This document shows positions 7,275 to 16,763 of a DNA stretch of 23,360 bases, in pieces. The first letter of the stretch is position 1, and each line of letters begins with the position of its first letter. The position numbers were made by a program, and so were the translations under genes. Where the stretch lies: the NCBI GenBank assembly GCA_958452935.1, contig CAUDVX010000029.1, positions 1-23,360 of the forward strand, written 5' to 3'. This stretch comes from an uncultured Collinsella sp. (GTDB lineage: Bacteria > Actinomycetota > Coriobacteriia > Coriobacteriales > Coriobacteriaceae). A model generated the notes under the pieces. The model ran no database searches and was not told the DNA's origin. It saw only the letters and a program-made list of their open reading frames with translations.

Positions 7275-7667
7275 CTATTGGGCAAGCTTGAGCTTACACC
7301 ATGCGATTTCATTATAGAGGTAGGCGCGGCGTGCATCATCCTCCGACAAATTACCCAGCTTCTCTTCAAAACCTTGAATATCAGCTTTAACCTTGTCGGC
7401 GTCGACGGTCGCCAAATCGCAAGCGCGCTCGGCGAGGACGGTCACGACATCGTCCGCAACCTGGGCATAGCCGCCGGCCACGGCAAACGTGTGGTCGACA
7501 GTGCCCATGGCCTTATCGGAAACGCGAACGTAACCGCGGTCGATCGTGCAGATTTCGCTGGAGTGAGCAGGCAGAACGCCAAACTCGCCATCCGTGGACG
7601 GAATCGACACAAACGCAGCGTCACCCTCATAGGCGCAGCTCACGGGGCACACGATGCGGATACGCAT
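7275..7667 (-). CDS. atpC: F1Fo ATP synthase epsilon subunit
   Basis: Central-stalk subunit of F1 that couples rotation to the c-ring and can inhibit ATP hydrolysis. Length is 130 residues, near the usual 130-140. The N-terminal beta-sandwich shows the family pattern FVSIPSTDGEFGVLPAH (about residues 19-35), and FAVAGGYAQVADDVVTVLAE follows. The C-terminal part (about 90-130) is helical and charged. It starts with ATG 3 bases after the atpD stop codon and is the last gene of the operon, directly before the terminator at 7200-7238. Confidence 0.95.
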   Translation of the reverse strand: MRIRIVCPVSCAYEGDAAFVSIPSTDGEFGVLPAHSSEICTIDRGYVRVSDKAMGTVDHTFAVAGGYAQVADDVVTVLAERACDLATVDADKVKADIQGFEEKLGNLSEDDARRAYLYNEIAWCKLKLAQ

Positions 7668-7670
7668 AAC

Positions 7671-9124
<1,454 letters not shown>

Positions 9125-9125
<1 letters not shown>

Positions 9126-10033
9126 TACTGTTCCTCCAATGCTGAGGCTCCGCCGACGATCTCGTTGATCTCGGTCGTGATCGAAGCCTGGCGCACGCGA
9201 CTATACGTGCGGGTAAGGGTCGAGATGATCGCGGTGGCGTTTTCCGTCGCGGAGTGCATGGCCTTGCGGCGTGCACCCTGCTCGGCGGCCGCCGAATCGA
9301 TCAGGGCCTGGTAGATGACCGTCAGGATATAAGACGGTACAAGCTTGCCGAGAACATGCTCGGGAGAGGGCACGAACTCGAACGTGGACGAGATGCGCTT
9401 AGGGGCGTCGGTCTCGTTCTTACGCGGACCGTGGGCCATAGCGATCATCTCGGGGTCGAGCGGCAACAAATGCTCGACGCGAAGCTCCTGATCCACGCGG
9501 TTCTTGGCGTGGTGGTAGACAAGCTCGACACGGTCAAGCTCACCGGAACGATACGCATCGCAGATATGAGAGGAGATCATGCGGGCCTGATTAAAATCGG
9601 GCTCGGAGGAGTTGCCCTCAAAGTGCATGGTGACGTTTGCGCGGTCACGGAAATACGTGGCCGGTTTGCGCCCACACGCGATGATCTCGCACTCGATGCC
9701 GTCGTTCGCCCAAGAAGCGGCGAGCTTTTCGGCCGTGCGCTCCACCGTCGTATTGAAACCGCCGGCAAGGCCGCGGTCCGAGGCAATAACGACAATCAGG
9801 CCATGCTTGACGTCCTCATGCTTCTGCAGCATGGGATCGGTGCCCGAACAGGAGGCGTCGCCGGCGACCGTCAACATGACGTCGGTCAGCGCCTCCTTAT
9901 AGGGCTCGGCCTGCTTGGAGCGATCGAGGGCACGACGGATCTTGGCCGTAGAGACCATCTCCATCGTGCGCGTGATCTGCTTGGTCGTGGTAACCGAGGA
10001 GATTCGCTTCTTAATGTCGCGAAGGTTGGCCAT
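9125..10033 (-). CDS. atpG: F1Fo ATP synthase gamma subunit
   Basis: Rotor shaft of F1, a coiled coil inside the alpha3beta3 ring. The N-terminus MANLRDIKKRISSVTTTKQI is the family's helix signature and the C-terminal helix (residues about 260-302, including AMHSATENAT) is the other half of the coil. At 302 residues it is slightly longer than the common 285-295. It starts 5 bases after the atpA stop, with GAGGAG upstream, and its stop overlaps the atpD start by one base. Confidence 0.97.
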
Positions 10034-10038
10034 AGGGC

Positions 10039-11637
10039 TTAGTTCTCCTCTGATCCAGTCGTGTCGGCATGGTGCTTGGCCATGAACTGCTGCTTGAAGT
10101 CACCGATGACACGCAAGAGCTCGGCCTTGGTGTCGTCGTCAATCTTCTTGGCGCGAACCTTGTCGAGCAGCGAGCCAAAGCCGTTGTCCATGTACTCGAT
10201 GAGCTCGGCACGGAAAGGCAGCACGTCGGCGATCTCCAGGTCATCCAGGAAGCCCTCGTTGCCAGCGAACAGCGTAACGATCTGCTCGCCAACCTCAAAC
10301 GGCTGGTAGCGCGGCTGCTTCAGGAGCTCGGTCATGCGGGCACCATGGGTCAGCTGCTTCTGAGTAGCCTCGTCAAGGTCGGAGCCAAACTGGGTAAAGC
10401 CAGCGAGCTCCTGATAGGAAGCAAGGTCCAGGCGAAGGTTGCCGGCGACCTGCTTCATGGCCTTGGTCTGTGCATCGCCACCGACGCGGGACACGGAGAT
10501 GCCCACGTCGACTGCCGGGCGCTGACCCTGGAAGAAAAGCTCGGACTGCAGGTAGATCTGACCATCGGTAATGGAAATGACGTTGGTCGGAATGTAGGCC
10601 GAGACGTCGCCGTCCTGGGTCTCGATGATCGGCAGTGCCGTCATGGAGCCGTAGCCGTTCTTCTTGGACATCTTGACGGCACGCTCGAGCAGACGAGAGT
10701 GCAGGTAGAAGATGTCGCCAGGATAGGCCTCGCGTCCGGGCGGACGATGCAGCGTCAGCGACATCTGACGGTAGGCCACGGCCTGCTTGGACAGGTCGTC
10801 GTAGATGACGAGCACGTGACCGCCGGGGTTGGTCTCGCTGGCGGGCTTACCGTCCTCGCCGTTGTACATAAAGAACTCGCCGATAGCGGCACCGGCCATA
10901 GGCGCGATGTACTGCATAGGGGCGGAATCGGCAGCGGTGGCCGAAACGATGATGGTGTAGTCGAGCGCACCGTGCTGAGCGAGGGTCTCGCGGATGTTGG
11001 CAACCGTGGAGGCCTTCTGGCCGATGGCGACATAGATGCAGACCATGCCCTTGCCGCGCTGATTGAGGATAGCGTCGATGGCGATGGCGGTCTTACCGGT
11101 CTTACGGTCGCCGATGATGAGCTCACGCTGACCACGGCCGATGGGCACCATGGAGTCGATGGCCAACAGGCCGGTCTGAACCGGCTCGCACACCGGGGTA
11201 CGGTCGATGACGCCGGGGGCCTTGAACTCGATAGGACGACGGTGCGTGGCGACAATGTCACCCAAACCGTCGATGGGCTGGCCGAGCGGATTGACGACGC
11301 GACCGAGCATGGCACGGCTCACGGGGATATCCATAATGCGGCCAGTGGTGCGGCACTCGTCGCCTTCCTTGATGGAGTCGACGGCACCGAACAGAACGGC
11401 GCCGACCTCGTCACGGTCAAGGTTCTGGGCAAGGCCGAAGACAGTCTCACCGGTATCGGAGCTCTTGAACTCCAGAAGCTCGCCTGCCATGGCGCTCTTG
11501 AGGCCGGAGACGCGCGCGATGCCGTCGCCTACCTCGTCGACCGTTGAAACCTCATGCGTATCGACCGTCGCGGAGAGGCTCGTGAGCTGCTCCTGCAGTT
11601 TCTTGGCGATATCCTGGGCATTGAGGGTTTCGGACAT
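10039..11637 (-). CDS. atpA: F1Fo ATP synthase alpha subunit
   Basis: Non-catalytic nucleotide-binding subunit of F1 that supplies the arginine finger to beta. Walker A GDRKTGKT is at 176-183, and VGISVSRVGGDAQ carries the conserved arginine. At 532 residues it is 20-30 longer than many homologues, mainly at the acidic C-terminus. The ATG overlaps the atpH stop by one base (TAATG) and GGAGGTG lies 8 bases upstream, so the start is secure. Confidence 0.98.
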   Translation of the reverse strand: MSETLNAQDIAKKLQEQLTSLSATVDTHEVSTVDEVGDGIARVSGLKSAMAGELLEFKSSDTGETVFGLAQNLDRDEVGAVLFGAVDSIKEGDECRTTGRIMDIPVSRAMLGRVVNPLGQPIDGLGDIVATHRRPIEFKAPGVIDRTPVCEPVQTGLLAIDSMVPIGRGQRELIIGDRKTGKTAIAIDAILNQRGKGMVCIYVAIGQKASTVANIRETLAQHGALDYTIIVSATAADSAPMQYIAPMAGAAIGEFFMYNGEDGKPASETNPGGHVLVIYDDLSKQAVAYRQMSLTLHRPPGREAYPGDIFYLHSRLLERAVKMSKKNGYGSMTALPIIETQDGDVSAYIPTNVISITDGQIYLQSELFFQGQRPAVDVGISVSRVGGDAQTKAMKQVAGNLRLDLASYQELAGFTQFGSDLDEATQKQLTHGARMTELLKQPRYQPFEVGEQIVTLFAGNEGFLDDLEIADVLPFRAELIEYMDNGFGSLLDKVRAKKIDDDTKAELLRVIGDFKQQFMAKHHADTTGSEEN

Positions 11638-12113
11638 TAGGCTTCACCTCCGTACGAATTAGCAGAGTTTGCGAGGGTCTCCTGCGCGATGCGCAGCTGC
11701 GTCTTGACGGAGATGTCACGACGCTCGCCGCGGGCCTCGAGCACCAGGCCGCCCACGATAGACGGGTCGACCTGCTCGATAAGGAATACCTTGCGGCCGA
11801 AGTCCTGCTCGCATTTCTTAGTGATGGTTTGACGCAGCTCGTCGTCGAGCGGGATCGCCGTGGTGACGGTCACGCCCACTACATCCTCGTCTTCCTCGGC
11901 AACATACTTAAAGGCAGCTGCCACCTTGGGAAGAAGGTCGAGCTGGTCGCGCTTGGACATGGTGTCGAGCACGGCGATGATCTCGGGGCTGGCGCTAGCC
12001 AGGCGCTCGATCATCTCGAGGTCCTCGAACACATGGTTCTCGGCCTTGGCGGCTTCCAAAAGGGAGCGCGCGTAGGTCTCGAGCACCTTGTCCTGATAGC
12101 GGCTAGTCGGCAT
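11637..12113 (-). CDS. atpH: F1Fo ATP synthase delta subunit
   Basis: Peripheral-stalk subunit that clamps the b subunits to the top of F1. YARSLLEAAKAENHVFEDLEMI (residues about 14-35) matches the helical N-terminal domain, and GGLVLEARGERRDISVKTQL (about 124-143) is the family's C-terminal signature. The length of 158 residues is somewhat short (typically 175-180). The start lies inside the end of atpF (11-base overlap) and its stop overlaps the atpA start, both consistent with translational coupling. Confidence 0.93.
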   Translation of the reverse strand: MPTSRYQDKVLETYARSLLEAAKAENHVFEDLEMIERLASASPEIIAVLDTMSKRDQLDLLPKVAAAFKYVAEEDEDVVGVTVTTAIPLDDELRQTITKKCEQDFGRKVFLIEQVDPSIVGGLVLEARGERRDISVKTQLRIAQETLANSANSYGGEA

Positions 12114-12705
12114 TCAGGCTACCTGCTTCCTGGATGTAGCGCTCGATGAGCTTCTTCTGCTCGGACTCGTCCTCGAGTGCCTCGCCCACGATCTTGGTGG
12201 CGACGGCAACGGACAGGTCGGCGATGGAGCTCGCGGCACCGGCGTAGATGGACTTGCGCTCGTCCTCGACGGTCGTATGGGCCTTGGCGATGATCTCCTC
12301 GGCCTCCTTGTGAGCAGCCTCGATGATACGGGCACGCTCGGACTCAGCGTCCTTACGGGCCTCGAGAACGATGTCGGCAGCCTGACGACGGGCGTCGGTG
12401 ACGATCGAGTCGGACTCAGCGCGCTTGGCGATAGCCTCCTGCTTGGTCTTCTCGGCCTCGTCGAGGCTCTCCTCGATCTTCTTGCCGCGCTCTTCCATGG
12501 TTTTCATGATGCCCGGCAGGGCGACCTTTGCCAGCACGATCCAGATGATCAGGAAGGCGATAAGCGCCGGGATGAACTCCGCCATCTTAGGGATGAGGAT
12601 GTCCGCACCGGCAGCGCCGTCCTCGGCGAACGCGGAAACCGGCATGAGCAGCGCGGCCGCGGACGCGGAGAGTGCGATCGCGCTCTTCTGGGATGAAAGA
12701 TTCAT
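12103..12705 (-). CDS. atpF: F1Fo ATP synthase b subunit with signal-peptide-like leader
   Basis: Peripheral-stalk subunit anchored in the membrane and reaching up to delta. Residues 1-27 look like a cleavable signal peptide (Lys7, an Ala/Leu-rich core and an AFA motif before ED). The normal b transmembrane helix follows at about 41-64, and a long charged coiled coil at about 68-185. The length of 200 residues exceeds the usual 160-170 by about the leader. GGAG lies 8 bases before the ATG. It is placed between atpE and atpH as in the standard operon. Confidence 0.95.
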   Translation of the reverse strand: MNLSSQKSAIALSASAAALLMPVSAFAEDGAAGADILIPKMAEFIPALIAFLIIWIVLAKVALPGIMKTMEERGKKIEESLDEAEKTKQEAIAKRAESDSIVTDARRQAADIVLEARKDAESERARIIEAAHKEAEEIIAKAHTTVEDERKSIYAGAASSIADLSVAVATKIVGEALEDESEQKKLIERYIQEAGSLNAD

Positions 12706-12720
12706 ACTTGACGCTCCGTG

Positions 12721-12915
12721 CTATTTAACGATCAGCGCGACAACGAAGCCGATCAGAGCCAGAGCCTCGCCGAAGGCGGAGCCCATGATGAAGACGGTGA
12801 ACACGCGGCCCTGGACCTCAGGCTGACGGGCCATAGCACCCGTAGCACCCAGAGCAGACAGGCCGATAGCAAGACCAGCGCCGATAACACCGAGACCGTA
12901 ACCGATAACTCCCAC
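12721..12915 (-). CDS. atpE: F1Fo ATP synthase c subunit
   Basis: Membrane proteolipid that forms the rotating c-ring. Two transmembrane helices are joined by the ARQPE loop (residues 29-33). The ion-carrying carboxylate is E50 in GSAFGEALAL. The Na+-type ligands (Gln in helix 1 and Ser/Thr after the Glu) are replaced by Ile and Ala, so protons are the likely coupling ion. At 64 residues it is among the shorter c subunits. It starts with GTG, preceded by an excellent AAAGGAGG at 5 bases, fitting its need for high expression. Confidence 0.96.
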   Translation of the reverse strand: MGVIGYGLGVIGAGLAIGLSALGATGAMARQPEVQGRVFTVFIMGSAFGEALALIGFVVALIVK

Positions 12916-13039
12916 GATTCCTCCTTTGTCGTGCGTGTCTTATTTCACGCAGGATAACCTTTTTATAACTGCCGGGCTCCATGGGTACGGGCACCGACGG
13001 TTTAACGAATTGCCTTACCTTTAAGGCGCGAACGGAAGA
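12916..13039 (-). other. atpB-atpE intercistronic region with small hairpins
   Basis: This 124-base gap is the only sizeable one inside the atp operon. It holds a perfect 6-bp hairpin GCCTTA-AAGG-TAAGGC (13027-13012) and a 5-bp GCGTG/CACGC hairpin (12950-12933) just upstream of the very strong atpE ribosome-binding site. This suits differential expression or mRNA stabilisation of atpE, known to be needed for the multi-copy c subunit; the role here is inferred. Confidence 0.5.
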
Positions 13040-13843
13040 TTACTCCTCCTCCGCGACCTCCTCTGCCTCGGAGACATACACGGCGGTAAGGACCGTGAAG
13101 ACGTAAGCCTGGATGGCGCCGACCACAAGCTCGATCGCATAGATCAGGATGAGGATGGCAAGCCAGGCCAGCGAAGGCAGGGCGCCGACGGCGTGGGCCG
13201 CGGAAACCTGCTGAAGCAGCGGCTGCATGAACATGCTCGCCATGATGGCGAACGAGCCCATGACCACGTGTCCTGCGAACATGTTGCAGAACAGACGGAC
13301 GGCGAGCGTGATGAGGCGCAGGAAGGTCGAGAAAAGCTCGACGACCCACACAAGCACGTTCATCGGGAAGCTCACGCCCTGCGGGGCGAGGCTCTTGATG
13401 TAGCCGATCACGCCGTGAGCCTTGCATCCGTAGTAGATGAAGTACACGAAGGCGAAGATGGCGAGCGCGGCGGTGGAGCCGATTGCGCCGGTGCCGGGCT
13501 TCATTCCCGGGATCAGGCCGATCATGTTATTGATCAGGATGAACAGGAAAAGCGAGCACAGGAACGGGAAGTGCTTCTTCCAGTTCTCACCCACGACGCC
13601 CTTGCCGATATCGTTCTCGACGTACTCGATGATGTACTCGAAACCGTTGACGAAGAAGCCCTTGGGAACCAGGGTCTGCTTCTTCTTGAACACGGCCAGG
13701 ACGATCAGGAGCACGATCGTGGAGACGATCAGCCAAAACGAGTACTGCGTGATGCCGCAGCTCAGATCGCCCACGACAGGGGTGGAGCTGAACTCGCTGA
13801 CCAGATGATTAATCTCATCAGGCAGCTTTTCAAAAATTTCCAC
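13040..13843 (-). CDS. atpB: F1Fo ATP synthase a subunit
   Basis: Membrane stator subunit forming the proton half-channels against the c-ring. The essential arginine is R183 in LAVRLFCNMFAGH. The last helix carries E238 and Q245 in ELVVGAIQAYVFTVL. Five to six hydrophobic segments are visible (about 35-52, 95-112, 122-140, 161-175, 185-205 and 224-256). Length is 267 residues with an acidic C-terminus. The start is GTG with AAAGGT 5 bases upstream; that site overlaps the atpI stop codon. Confidence 0.97.
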   Translation of the reverse strand: MEIFEKLPDEINHLVSEFSSTPVVGDLSCGITQYSFWLIVSTIVLLIVLAVFKKKQTLVPKGFFVNGFEYIIEYVENDIGKGVVGENWKKHFPFLCSLFLFILINNMIGLIPGMKPGTGAIGSTAALAIFAFVYFIYYGCKAHGVIGYIKSLAPQGVSFPMNVLVWVVELFSTFLRLITLAVRLFCNMFAGHVVMGSFAIMASMFMQPLLQQVSAAHAVGALPSLAWLAILILIYAIELVVGAIQAYVFTVLTAVYVSEAEEVAEEE

Positions 13844-13846
13844 GAC

Positions 13847-14158
13847 TTACCTTTCGACCTCATGAGGATCTCGCAGCGCCTTGGCGACGCGAACCGTGCA
13901 GGCGGCCATAAAGACCACGAAGCCGATCGCCTCGCCCAGGAGGAACATGCGAAATGCCTCTCCGAACAACGCAAACACAACCAAGGTAAAGACGAGCAGG
14001 GCGACTGCCGAGACCGCCAGACTCACCATGCCCTTGAGCATGTCCGCATTCTGCTTATCGTCAAGAACCGGCTTGAGCGTAAAGACAAAGGGAAGGAAGG
14101 CAATTGCGCCCGCGATGGCGCCTGCAACGATAGCGAGCAGATCGGCTATCTGAAACAC
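13847..14158 (-). CDS. atpI: AtpI-like small membrane protein of the ATP synthase operon
   Basis: A 103-residue protein with about three to four hydrophobic helices (roughly 5-27, 43-66, 71-88). The identification rests on position as first gene of the atp operon, 3 bases before atpB, and on size and topology, because AtpI sequences are poorly conserved. AtpI homologues are thought to assist assembly of the c-ring or Mg2+ supply. It starts with GTG, with GAGGA 6 bases upstream. Confidence 0.7.
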   Translation of the reverse strand: MFQIADLLAIVAGAIAGAIAFLPFVFTLKPVLDDKQNADMLKGMVSLAVSAVALLVFTLVVFALFGEAFRMFLLGEAIGFVVFMAACTVRVAKALRDPHEVER

Positions 14159-14218
14159 TGGCTTCCTCGCTTTCCTTTTTACGCCTCACGGCACAGTCCC
14201 AGCCAAACATTGGTGACT

Positions 14219-14263
14219 ATTGTACGAGCCAATCGCTAAAGTACAACCGTAAAACAAACGGTT
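14219..14263 (-). promoter_or_regulatory. Putative promoter of the atp operon with adjacent inverted repeat
   Basis: On the minus strand, TTGTAC (14246-14241), a 16-base spacer and TACAAT (14224-14219) form a good sigma70-type promoter about 60 bases before atpI. AACCGT-N7-ACGGTT (14245-14263) is an inverted repeat touching the -35 box and could bind a regulator. Confidence 0.6.
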
Positions 14264-14360
14264 AATACGCACCTGTACGTTTTCTTAAGGCCTTCTTTAT
14301 GCCGCAGGTACGGTAATACGTTTTTTCGAACCCCTCAGGGCAAAACGTCCGTTAACAGAA

Positions 14361-14395
14361 GTGCGCGTGGACGACTTTTGCTCGCCCGCGCGCAC
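14361..14395 (-). terminator. Weak terminator candidate after upp
   Basis: A GTGCGCG/CGCGCAC stem (14361-14367 with 14389-14395) lies about 40 bases after the upp stop. On the minus strand it is followed only by a weak T-containing stretch (TTCTGTT), so readthrough into the atp operon is plausible. Confidence 0.35.
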
Positions 14396-14437
14396 CATTT
14401 CTTCGTATTTGTGACCGTAGCCGACAAGGCCCAACGA

Positions 14438-15085
14438 CTAGAGCGTGCCGTAGATGCGGTCTCCGGCGTCGCCCAGGCCGGGAACGATGTAGGCGGCCTC
14501 GTTGAGATGGTCGTCGATGGCGCACGTATAAATATGTACGTCGGGGTCCTTTTCGGTCAGTGACTTGAGGCCCTCGGGCGCGGCGACGATACACAGCATG
14601 CGGATATCCTTGACACCGCGCTCGCGCAGGTAGCTGATGGCCATCTCGGCCGAACCGCCCGTGGCGAGCATGGGGTCGACAACCAGGCAGATGCGCTGAT
14701 CGATATCCTTGGGCATCTTGCAGTAATACTCATGCGGCTCGTGGGTGACCTCGTCGCGCTCCATACCGATGTGGCCCACGCGAGCGGAGGGCACCAAGTC
14801 GAGGATGCCATCGACCATGCCGAGGCCCGCGCGCAGGATAGGAACGATGGCGAGCTTCTTGCCGGCAAGCTGCTTAAACGTGGCAGTGGTGATGGGGGTC
14901 TCGACCTCGACGTCTTCCATGGGCAGGTCGCGCATGGCCTCGTAGCCGTCAAAGAGCGCAAGCTCGCGCACGAGCTGGCGGAACTGGTTGGTGCCGGTGC
15001 TCTTGTCGCGCAGGATCGACAGCTTGTGCTGGACGAGCGGATGGTCGACAAGCGTCACGCGGGACGTATCGTAGGTGACGGTCAT
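14438..15085 (-). CDS. upp: Uracil phosphoribosyltransferase
   Basis: Pyrimidine-salvage enzyme making UMP from uracil and PRPP in the cytoplasm. The PRPP-binding motif DPMLATGGS is at 137-145, and the C-terminal uracil-binding region PGLGDAGDRIYGT is intact. I chose the ATG at 15085 (215 residues, normal for Upp; AAAGGGG 9 bases upstream) over an upstream in-frame start that would add 21 residues. Its place just before the atp operon is conserved in many Gram-positive genomes. Confidence 0.96.
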   Translation of the reverse strand: MTVTYDTSRVTLVDHPLVQHKLSILRDKSTGTNQFRQLVRELALFDGYEAMRDLPMEDVEVETPITTATFKQLAGKKLAIVPILRAGLGMVDGILDLVPSARVGHIGMERDEVTHEPHEYYCKMPKDIDQRICLVVDPMLATGGSAEMAISYLRERGVKDIRMLCIVAAPEGLKSLTEKDPDVHIYTCAIDDHLNEAAYIVPGLGDAGDRIYGTL

Positions 15086-15208
15086 GGGTTGATTGCCCCT
15101 TTCGTTGCGGCCGGAAGATGGCCTTGCTGACAAGACGCCTGGCGACATTGTTGCCTCGCGCCGTGCATAAGTTTAACGGTTTGTTGTATCGAGCAGCTCG
15201 TCGCAACC

Positions 15209-16750
15209 CTACTGAGCGGTGTTGAGCGAACGCTTGACGGCATCACGCCAACCAGCGAGGTTGCTCTCACGGCGCTCGGCGGACATGTGAGGATGGAAGA
15301 CTTTGACGATCTGAGCGTTTTGCTCCAGCTCCTCCAAATCCTCCCAATAGCCGACAGCAAGGCCCGCCAAGTACGCGGCGCCAATCGCCGTGGTCTCCAC
15401 CGTCTCGCACTGCAGCACGGGGATATCCAGCAGATCAGCCTGGAATTGCATGATGAACTCGTTGCGCGAGGCACCGCCATCGACGGACAGGCGCTCAATC
15501 GAAAGTCCCACGTCCTGCTCCATGGCGCGTAGTACGTCATAACTCTGGTAGGCCATGGACTCGCAGGCCGCACGCACAATGGTCGCGCGACTCGAGGCGC
15601 CGGTCAGGCCGCACACGATACCGCGAGCATGCGGGTCCCACCAGGGAGCGCCCAGGCCTGCGAAGGCGGGGACGAAGTAGCAGCCCTCGTTGTCGCTGAT
15701 CGAAGTGGCGAGTTGCGCGGACTCGCTCACGCTCGAGATGATGCCCATGTTGTTGCGCAGCCAATTCATGGTTGAGCCGGCGGCAAAGATAGAGCCCTCG
15801 AGCGCATAGCTGATCTTGCCGTCCGCGGCGATACCGATCGTGGAGACCAGACCGTTCTTGGATTCGACGATCTCGTCGCCGGTGTTCATGAGCATAAAGC
15901 AACCCGTGCCATAGGTGTTTTTGGTCTGGCCGGGATGGAAGCAGCAGTGGCCGAACAGCGACGCCTGCTGGTCGCCCGCCACGCCCATGATGGGTGGCAT
16001 GTTGGTCATGATGTCGCTCGCGACGCGGCCGTAGTCGCCCGAGCTCCAACGAACCTCGGGCATCATGGAGCGCGGGACGTCAAAGAGCGCCAGCAGATCG
16101 TCGTCCCAATCGAGCGTATGGATATTAAAGAGCGCGGTGCGGCTGGCATTGGTGTAGTCGGTGGCAAAGACCTGACCGCCGGTGAGGTTGTAGATGAGCC
16201 AGGTGTCGATGGTGCCGAACATGAGGTCGCCCGCCACCGCGCTCTCACGCGCACCGTCAACGTTGTCGAGGATCCACTGCACCTTGGAAGCCGAGAAATA
16301 CGGATCGAGTGTGAGTCCCGTGCGGGAGCGCACCAGTTCTTCTGCGCCCTGCTCGACCAGCTCGTCGATCAGAGGTGCGGTGCGACGGCATTGCCACACG
16401 ATGGCGTTATAGATGGGTTGGCCGCTTATGCGGTCCCACACCACCGTGGTCTCGCGCTGGTTGGAGATACCGATGGCGGCAATGCGGTCAGAATGGATGC
16501 CGCTCTTAAACTGGACCTCCATCATCACGCCGATCTGGCTGGCAAGCACCTCCGTGGGATCCTGCTCCACCCAGCCGGGGCGCGGGAAGCTGGTTTTGAC
16601 GCTACGGCGCGCCTGGGCGACGATGCAGCCGTACTCGTCGACGATGGTCGCGAGTACCGAGGTAGTGCCGCAGTCGAGCGCCATGATGTAGGAACCGCCA
16701 AAGCTAAACGAGGCGTCTTCCATGCCCAGGCTACCTAGATTCAACGACAT
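15209..16750 (-). CDS. glpK: Glycerol kinase (FGGY family)
   Basis: Predicted to phosphorylate glycerol to glycerol 3-phosphate with ATP, in the cytoplasm. Glycerol-contacting residues are present: NQRETT (97-102), Y150 in LDPYFSA and D259 in GVAGDQQASLFG. The ATP-side motif in the second lobe (DGGASRNEFIMQ) is also present. Length is 513 residues. The usual ALDQGTTSSR loop reads ALDCGTTSVL, with Cys for Gln and no following Arg, and there is an extra N-terminal stretch of about 20 residues. The start is supported by AAAGGTG 7 bases upstream. It lies 13 bases after tsaC, so the two are probably co-transcribed. No GlpF or GlpD gene is nearby. A related FGGY sugar kinase is a less likely alternative. 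Confidence 0.9.
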   Translation of the reverse strand: MSLNLGSLGMEDASFSFGGSYIMALDCGTTSVLATIVDEYGCIVAQARRSVKTSFPRPGWVEQDPTEVLASQIGVMMEVQFKSGIHSDRIAAIGISNQRETTVVWDRISGQPIYNAIVWQCRRTAPLIDELVEQGAEELVRSRTGLTLDPYFSASKVQWILDNVDGARESAVAGDLMFGTIDTWLIYNLTGGQVFATDYTNASRTALFNIHTLDWDDDLLALFDVPRSMMPEVRWSSGDYGRVASDIMTNMPPIMGVAGDQQASLFGHCCFHPGQTKNTYGTGCFMLMNTGDEIVESKNGLVSTIGIAADGKISYALEGSIFAAGSTMNWLRNNMGIISSVSESAQLATSISDNEGCYFVPAFAGLGAPWWDPHARGIVCGLTGASSRATIVRAACESMAYQSYDVLRAMEQDVGLSIERLSVDGGASRNEFIMQFQADLLDIPVLQCETVETTAIGAAYLAGLAVGYWEDLEELEQNAQIVKVFHPHMSAERRESNLAGWRDAVKRSLNTAQ

Positions 16751-16763
16751 CGCTTACACCTTT

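Noticed and set aside
10069..11547. Long plus-strand open frame opposite atpA (492 codons)
   Set aside because: It mirrors the well-identified atpA; the Val/Leu/Gly/Asp-rich composition is typical of an antisense frame.
13416..13434. Possible tRNA or small RNA genes in the window
   Set aside because: I looked for T-loop (GGTTCGA) and cloverleaf patterns in the intergenic gaps on both strands and found none.
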